Shown here in pieces: positions 44,535-49,205 of a stretch of DNA of 49,205 nt. Origin of the DNA: an uncultured Mucilaginibacter sp. (lineage in GTDB: Bacteria; Bacteroidota; Bacteroidia; Sphingobacteriales; Sphingobacteriaceae); NCBI GenBank assembly GCA_913775265.1, contig CAJYJH010000103.1:1-49205 (forward strand). The letters run 5' to 3'. A model generated the notes under the pieces. It saw only the letters and a program-made list of their open reading frames with translations, had not been told where the DNA came from and ran no database searches. Position 1 is the stretch's first letter, and every line of letters starts with the position of its first letter. The position numbers were made by a program, and so were the translations under genes.

Positions 44535-46601
44535 CTACAATGTTTCAGCGGGCAGCGAAAAGCTAAAAACACTCCCCTCGCCTAACTCACTTTCAACCCA
44601 GATACGCCCCTCGTGCCTCTGAATTATTTCTGAACACAAGTACAGCCCAATGCCGAAACCTAATATAGTTTTTGAATGAGTGTCTTCTACCCTGTAATAA
44701 CGGTCAAAAACCTTCTGCTGATGTTGCGGTGATATGCCCGGGCCATAATCTGTAACACTTACAGCTGGCTGCCCGTCCGACAAGAAACAACGCAAATCAA
44801 TCACATGACTCTCAGGCGCGTATTTAACGGCATTTGAAATAAAATTAGTAATGACCTGCCCTATCTTATCACGGTCGGCATAAACTTGATATGCTCCTAA
44901 ACAATATAGTTTGATATGATGATTAGGGTAAATCTCTTTACTTTCTTCTACAATATCGGCGGCTAACGCGCTTAAATCAAAGGGTTCGCGCTGCAGGTGT
45001 ATTTTGCCATCTTTTATCCTCGAAACAGTTAAAAAGCTATGAACCATCCTTGACATTTTAGCAACCTGATTGTTGGCTTTCTTCAGCGCCCCAGCCTGGT
45101 AACTGTCACCTGCCTTTTCGGCTTTCATTTGCAGCAGCTGCAAATAAGCTCCCATCGAGGTTAGCGGTGTTTTAAGCTCATGGCTTACAATACCTATAAA
45201 ATCACTCTTACGTTCCTCAGCTTTTTTCCGGTCGGTAATATCCAGCACCGTGCCTGACAGGTAAGCTTTGGTATCTGCATCACCGTTAAAAAAACGGCCT
45301 GTGGTACGTATCCATTTAAGGTCTTTAGTATTGCGTGTGAGCATCGTATACTCAAGGTCGTAACTTTTACCTTCATTTAATGCCGTTTCTATAGTGTTAG
45401 CAATGGTTTGCCTGTAATCAGCCGTAACATGGCTTAGTGCCGTATGCAAATCCAATTCATCGTTCGGCTGGTATCCAAATATCTCTTTAAACCGCTGCGA
45501 AACTATAAAGCTGCGCGTATCGAGATCCATATACCATGTACCAATTTGTGCCGAAGCCAGCGCCTGGTTAAGTAAAAGCCTGGCACGTGCCGCCTCTTGC
45601 CTCGCTGCCAACAGCTGTCGGTTAACTTGCAGCATTTCCTGGTTGGTAAGTAAAAGTTCCTGGTTAGCTGCTTCGGCTTCTATACGGGCCTTTACCAGTT
45701 TGGTAACATCAGCAGCCATGTTTATTACCCCGGCTACATTACCATTTTCCAGTAACGGAGCACAGGTTGTATTGTAATAGCCAATTTCTTCGCGACCGTT
45801 TCTAACCAGTAAAACCGGAGTATCCATGCCTTCTATGCGCTTTCCGGTTTGGTAAACTTCTGTTATTTGCCTGTAAGGTTGCTGCCACCCCAGCTCGGGC
45901 AGTACCTGCAGCAAAGGCTGATCAATGATGCCTGCATCTTTGCCCAACAAAGCAAGCATGGGTTGGTTAACTGCATCTATGCGATACTCCGGCCCACGCA
46001 AAATCATCATCGCTACGGGTGCCTGCTCTATAAGTGCCAGGTTACGGTTTTGCTCAACGCTTTGATACAATCGCTGGTTTAACAGTTTGGCCTCTTGTAA
46101 TTGAAGTATTTTACGGCGCAGTTCAAGCTTATCCATTACCTGCCGGGCCAGGATTTTAAGAGATTGCTGTTGTTGCGCGGTTAAACCGCGCGGTTGGCGG
46201 TCTGCTACGCACAGCGTACCCAATGCAAAACCTTCAGTATTGATTAAGGGTACACCGGCATAAAAAGCAAATGGCGTATCGGCATCAGCAATGGCCACGT
46301 TGCAAATGCGCTCGTCTGCGCGGGTATCGTTAACTATAAAGATATCATCAGTATCTTGTATGGCCTGCGCGCAAAGAGATTGCTCAATAGGTGTTTCGGT
46401 AACGGTGACCCCGCGCCTCGATTTGAACCACTGCCTGTTGCTGTCAACAAGCGTAATCAAAGCCACTGGTACATCGCACAGACTTGCGGCTAAACTAACA
46501 ATATCATCAAAATCCTTTTCTTCAGCAGTATCCAGCACCTGGTAAGACTGCAGTGCATGCAGCCGGTGCGGATTGTTGATTATAAAAGAGTTTTCACTCA
46601 T
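44535..46601 (-). CDS. GAF-PAS-PAS sensor histidine kinase
   Basis: 688 residues: a GAF domain (about 25-165; SLCDVPVALITLVDSNRQWF), a PAS domain (about 190-310), a Gln/Asn-rich coiled coil (about 310-345), a second PAS (about 345-460; DLKWIRTTGRFF, GTVLDITDRKK), HisKA with H474 in IVSHELKTPLTSMG, and a HATPase domain (NFISNAVKYAPES, TDYGPGISPQHQ). No transmembrane segment, so it is probably a cytosolic kinase. It is divergent from the LOV kinase at 46969. No paired regulator is adjacent. Confidence 0.94.
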   Translation of the reverse strand: MSENSFIINNPHRLHALQSYQVLDTAEEKDFDDIVSLAASLCDVPVALITLVDSNRQWFKSRRGVTVTETPIEQSLCAQAIQDTDDIFIVNDTRADERICNVAIADADTPFAFYAGVPLINTEGFALGTLCVADRQPRGLTAQQQQSLKILARQVMDKLELRRKILQLQEAKLLNQRLYQSVEQNRNLALIEQAPVAMMILRGPEYRIDAVNQPMLALLGKDAGIIDQPLLQVLPELGWQQPYRQITEVYQTGKRIEGMDTPVLLVRNGREEIGYYNTTCAPLLENGNVAGVINMAADVTKLVKARIEAEAANQELLLTNQEMLQVNRQLLAARQEAARARLLLNQALASAQIGTWYMDLDTRSFIVSQRFKEIFGYQPNDELDLHTALSHVTADYRQTIANTIETALNEGKSYDLEYTMLTRNTKDLKWIRTTGRFFNGDADTKAYLSGTVLDITDRKKAEERKSDFIGIVSHELKTPLTSMGAYLQLLQMKAEKAGDSYQAGALKKANNQVAKMSRMVHSFLTVSRIKDGKIHLQREPFDLSALAADIVEESKEIYPNHHIKLYCLGAYQVYADRDKIGQVITNFISNAVKYAPESHVIDLRCFLSDGQPAVSVTDYGPGISPQHQQKVFDRYYRVEDTHSKTILGFGIGLYLCSEIIQRHEGRIWVESELGEGSVFSFSLPAETL

Positions 46602-46968
46602 AGTTAAAGGATTAGGTAAACCAAAGATAATAAATTTGATTCGAAATTATTATTCTATTACTTATAAAATTAATCAGGACAATAATCAAAGACATTGAAT
46701 AAAGAAACTTGAGTATACCTAAAGCATTACTTTATATGCATCAAATGAGATGATAGTATCTACAGGCATATTTTAAAACATCCAGTTGTAAGCTGATAAT
46801 GCTAAAAAATTCAAAAAGACGATTTAACCCAAAAGATAACAATTGATTAAGTCGAGCTAACTATAATGCTGATATTTAAAACAAGTAGCCTTATTTAAGC
46901 TTTTAGCAAAAGCGGTATCAAATTCGCGGTAACATTTTAGTATTTGACAGTCGCTTTGTATAGTAGCT
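46602..46968. other. divergent region between two kinases
   Basis: 367 A/T-rich bases between two divergent sensor kinases. I saw no coding frame and no strong hairpin; promoters of both kinases are expected here. Confidence 0.4.
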
Positions 46969-48507
46969 ATGAACACACCTCAACCCCAAATACCCGGCTC
47001 ATCGGGCCAATCTTCCTTAAAACTATTTGAAGCTGCAGTTAACGCCACCAGTAACGGAGTGGTGATTACAGATCATCAACAACCCGACGAGCCTATCATC
47101 TATTGTAACGATGCTTTTATGACGCTTACCGGTTATGCTCGCGAAAATATTATTGGCCACAACTGCCGGTTTTTGCAGGGCGACGACCGCGACCAACCAG
47201 CCCGTGAAATATTAAAAGAGGCTATTGCTAAAGGCGAGCACTGTAAAATTGAGCTGCGCAATTATAAAAAGAACGGAACGCTGTTCTGGAACGAACTGAT
47301 CATGTCGCCGGTTAAAGATGAGCAAGGCAACATCACTCACTTTATTGGTGTACAAAATGATATAACTGCACGTAAGGAAGCCGAACGTGCATTAAAAAGA
47401 GAGCAGGAACAATTGGAACAACGCGTGCGCGACCGAACGTATGAGCTGGAAGTTAGCGAAGCCTACCTGGCCAGCATTGTGGAGACCGTTCGCGAAAGCC
47501 TGGTTGTACTCAACCAGGAAATGAAGATACTGAGCGTTAACGAACACTTTTGCCAGTTTTTTAAATTAGCTGAAGATGAAGTACGCGGCAAGCTACTTTT
47601 CGAAATTAATCAGGGTGAATGGAATGTGCCCGAGTTGGAAGATTTATTACATAATGTATTGCCAAATAACAATCCATTTGAAGGTTTTGAATTTGACAAC
47701 ACCTTTGCCCATATTGGCCGTAAGGTACTTATTCTTAATGCCAGGCAAGTTACTTTACGAGGCAAATATCAAAACCGGATTTTATTGGCCATAGAAGATA
47801 AAACCGACGAACGCGATGCTGAGCAACGTAAAGGCGACTTTGTGAGCATTGCCAGCCACGAAATGAAAACGCCGCTCACCAGCATTAAGGGCAATATACA
47901 AATGATGCAGCGGCGTACCGAAAAGAATAACGACGGCGATTACGCCGGTTTTTTAGAAAAGGCCGACCGCTCAATCAACAGGCTCGAAAAACTGGTGTCA
48001 GACCTGCTCGATGTAGCCGGGTTGCAAGAGGGTAATGTAATTTATGATTACCGCCGTTTTGATTTTGACAGGTTTATGAATGAGGTTATTGAGGGTATAC
48101 AAGCCGCGCAGCCAAGTCATCAAATCATCATCACCGGAGAAACCAAGCAGGAGATTGAGGGCGATGTATCAAGGCTGGAACAAGTGGTTATTAACTTGCT
48201 CAACAACGCTATCAAATATTCGCCCGAAGCCAGCCAGGTCCATATCTATCTGAGTGTGGTAAGCAACTATGTAAAGGTATCTATAACCGACTACGGCATA
48301 GGCATTAAGCACGAAGATCAAAAGAAAATTTTTGGACGCTTTTACCGCGCAGGCCAGTCGCCGGGTAACTTTCAGGGCGTGGGCATAGGTTTATATATTT
48401 CCAACAAAATCATTCAGGAACATCGCGGATCGTTATGGGTTGAAAGCAGCGAGGGAGAAGGCTCCGTATTCAATTTTACCATTCCTGTAAACAGGCCAAT
48501 TGCTTAA
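46969..48507 (+). CDS. LOV-PAS histidine kinase, putative blue-light sensor
   Basis: 512 residues. The N-terminal PAS domain (about 20-135) is a LOV domain: GHNCRFLQG (63-71) has the photo-reactive Cys C66 with N65, R67 and Q70, followed by N98 (RNYKKNG), N108 (FWNE) and Q129 (GVQNDIT). All FMN-contact residues of LOV photoreceptors seem to be present. A coiled coil (RALKREQEQLEQRVRDRT), a second PAS (about 165-280), HisKA with H297 in IASHEMKTPLTS and a HATPase domain (NLLNNAIKYSPEA, TDYGIGIKHEDQ) follow. No membrane helix. Light would switch the kinase; its partner is unknown. Confidence 0.93.
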   Translation: MNTPQPQIPGSSGQSSLKLFEAAVNATSNGVVITDHQQPDEPIIYCNDAFMTLTGYARENIIGHNCRFLQGDDRDQPAREILKEAIAKGEHCKIELRNYKKNGTLFWNELIMSPVKDEQGNITHFIGVQNDITARKEAERALKREQEQLEQRVRDRTYELEVSEAYLASIVETVRESLVVLNQEMKILSVNEHFCQFFKLAEDEVRGKLLFEINQGEWNVPELEDLLHNVLPNNNPFEGFEFDNTFAHIGRKVLILNARQVTLRGKYQNRILLAIEDKTDERDAEQRKGDFVSIASHEMKTPLTSIKGNIQMMQRRTEKNNDGDYAGFLEKADRSINRLEKLVSDLLDVAGLQEGNVIYDYRRFDFDRFMNEVIEGIQAAQPSHQIIITGETKQEIEGDVSRLEQVVINLLNNAIKYSPEASQVHIYLSVVSNYVKVSITDYGIGIKHEDQKKIFGRFYRAGQSPGNFQGVGIGLYISNKIIQEHRGSLWVESSEGEGSVFNFTIPVNRPIA

Positions 48508-48542
48508 AAACAAGGTTTAACGTAAACCGCATGATATTATAC

Positions 48543-48576
48543 AATACACGCCCGAGAAAATCGGGCTTGTATTTTT
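48543..48576 (+). terminator. terminator of the LOV kinase
   Basis: AATACA-C-GCCCGA and TCGGGC-T-TGTATT pair over 12 bp with one internal mismatch, a 5-nt GAAAA loop and a T run, 36 bases after the kinase stop. Confidence 0.8.
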
Positions 48577-48723
48577 AATTTGATTATTCAAGTTTTCGAA
48601 ATATGACTGTATATGTCTCCAATGATACGAATGTACTTTCTGAGTGTTTCTTGTTTAGAGTAATATTTTTCGTTTGATCACACGATTATCCAAGACAATA
48701 CTGCAATGAAATACTTGGCTAAA

Positions 48724-49205
48724 CTACTTAGCCGAAACATATTTAGCTGCAATCAGCAACATCAAGGTGCGGTCGGCTTTAGCTTCGTCGTAGTTTTCGC
48801 GCAATAACTGGATCACCTGTTTATTTTTAAGCTTAACAGCTGCAATCTGCAAAATCTGGAAAGATGCCATCTCAATGCTTTCAATGTTTTGCATGTAGTA
48901 CAACAGCGATAAGTCGCGCAGGGCAGCATCATCCTTGTATTCCATCACCGAATCGAAAGCGTCATCTACCAGGCCTAACATGCCCTTGCAGCTCTCATCA
49001 GTAATTTCTTCGTCGAGCAACGTAAAAATTACCTCCATGCGTGCAATCTGTTTTTCTATATCTTCTATGCTTTCATTGATCGCATGGCGCAACCCCTTAA
49101 AACTGGCTTCGTTTACCAACAGGGGCAATTTGCGCGACAAATGCACCTTAGCAGCATATACTTTGTTTAAATGATCTATAAAAAAAACCAAAAGCTTTTC
49201 TTTGG
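48724..49205 (-). CDS. DUF892 (YciE/YciF-like) ferritin-fold protein, 5' end outside the window
   Basis: The minus-strand frame is open to the window edge (KEKLL before the VFFIDHLNK start at 49191), so the true start is beyond 49205; the TTG at 49191 is probably internal. The sequence VFFIDHLNKVYAAKVHLSRK, followed by four helices with Glu/Asp-rich pairs, fits the DUF892 family, ferritin-like stress-induced proteins of the YciE/YciF kind. The usual metal or iron function is uncertain. It converges with the LOV kinase gene. Confidence 0.8.
   Translation of the reverse strand, partial: KEKLLVFFIDHLNKVYAAKVHLSRKLPLLVNEASFKGLRHAINESIEDIEKQIARMEVIFTLLDEEITDESCKGMLGLVDDAFDSVMEYKDDAALRDLSLLYYMQNIESIEMASFQILQIAAVKLKNKQVIQLLRENYDEAKADRTLMLLIAAKYVSAK

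Overview
The window reads as a chromosomal segment of a Bacteroidota member. Sphingobacteriaceae (Mucilaginibacter/Pedobacter-like) is my best guess. The evidence is a moderately AT-rich sequence with AT-rich gaps, TAnnTTTG-type -7 promoter boxes instead of sigma70 boxes, and a typical gene repertoire: tandem DUF3857 transglutaminase-like proteins, a MacB/FtsX-type permease, a GH29 fucosidase, AraC regulators, DUF5700, DUF6056, and PAS histidine kinases with 'SHNLR' or 'SHELKTPL' H-boxes. The species assignment is inference. No phage, transposon, CRISPR array or rRNA operon was seen.

Layout. 1-3385: two overlapping DUF3857/transglutaminase-like genes; the first is cut by the window edge and lacks its catalytic Cys and His. 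3382-7717: a tiny membrane protein, msrB, a short-chain dehydrogenase divergent from an AraC regulator, a metallo-beta-lactamase-fold hydrolase, a DUF202 protein and a small membrane protein. 7750-16304: a large permease, an MscS channel, an alpha-L-fucosidase, two small overlapping genes (one DUF2199) and a membrane-anchored metallophosphoesterase. 16465-17471: a decayed DUF5700 zinc-peptidase-like pseudogene, followed by tRNA-Val(UAC). 18221-21451: SDR plus AraC, then a NTF2-like/DUF1330/Crp run.

21534-25145 is the most interesting block. An acyl-CoA dehydrogenase-like protein, a PIG-L (LmbE) deacetylase and a NodS-like methyltransferase overlap head to tail, and a family 2 glycosyltransferase runs convergently, overlapping the methyltransferase tail. 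The set looks like a small pathway that builds, N-deacetylates and methylates a glycoconjugate, by analogy with Nod-factor chemistry. I know of no assigned product. 25415-28017: selU (mnmH) and selD, a selenouridine-tRNA operon with three TTGCGCA boxes upstream, then a secreted rhodanese-like protein. 28037-29278: a bestrophin-like channel and a small gene.

29604-49205 is rich in signal transduction. It holds a stand-alone CheB methylesterase domain, a multi-PAS histidine kinase with one frameshift, a second kinase with two stops and a frameshift, three intact PAS or GAF kinases (one with a complete LOV flavin photosensor) and a NarL-type response regulator. Between them lie a polysaccharide-deacetylase-fold protein, MgtC, two DoxX-like proteins, a lipoprotein, a DUF6056 membrane protein and an XRE regulator. 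The right edge cuts a DUF892-like ferritin-fold gene. Four genes in the window (DUF5700, two kinases, a lipoprotein) carry inactivating lesions, several of them 1-base losses in short homopolymers. Either pseudogenization is active here or part of this is sequencing error.
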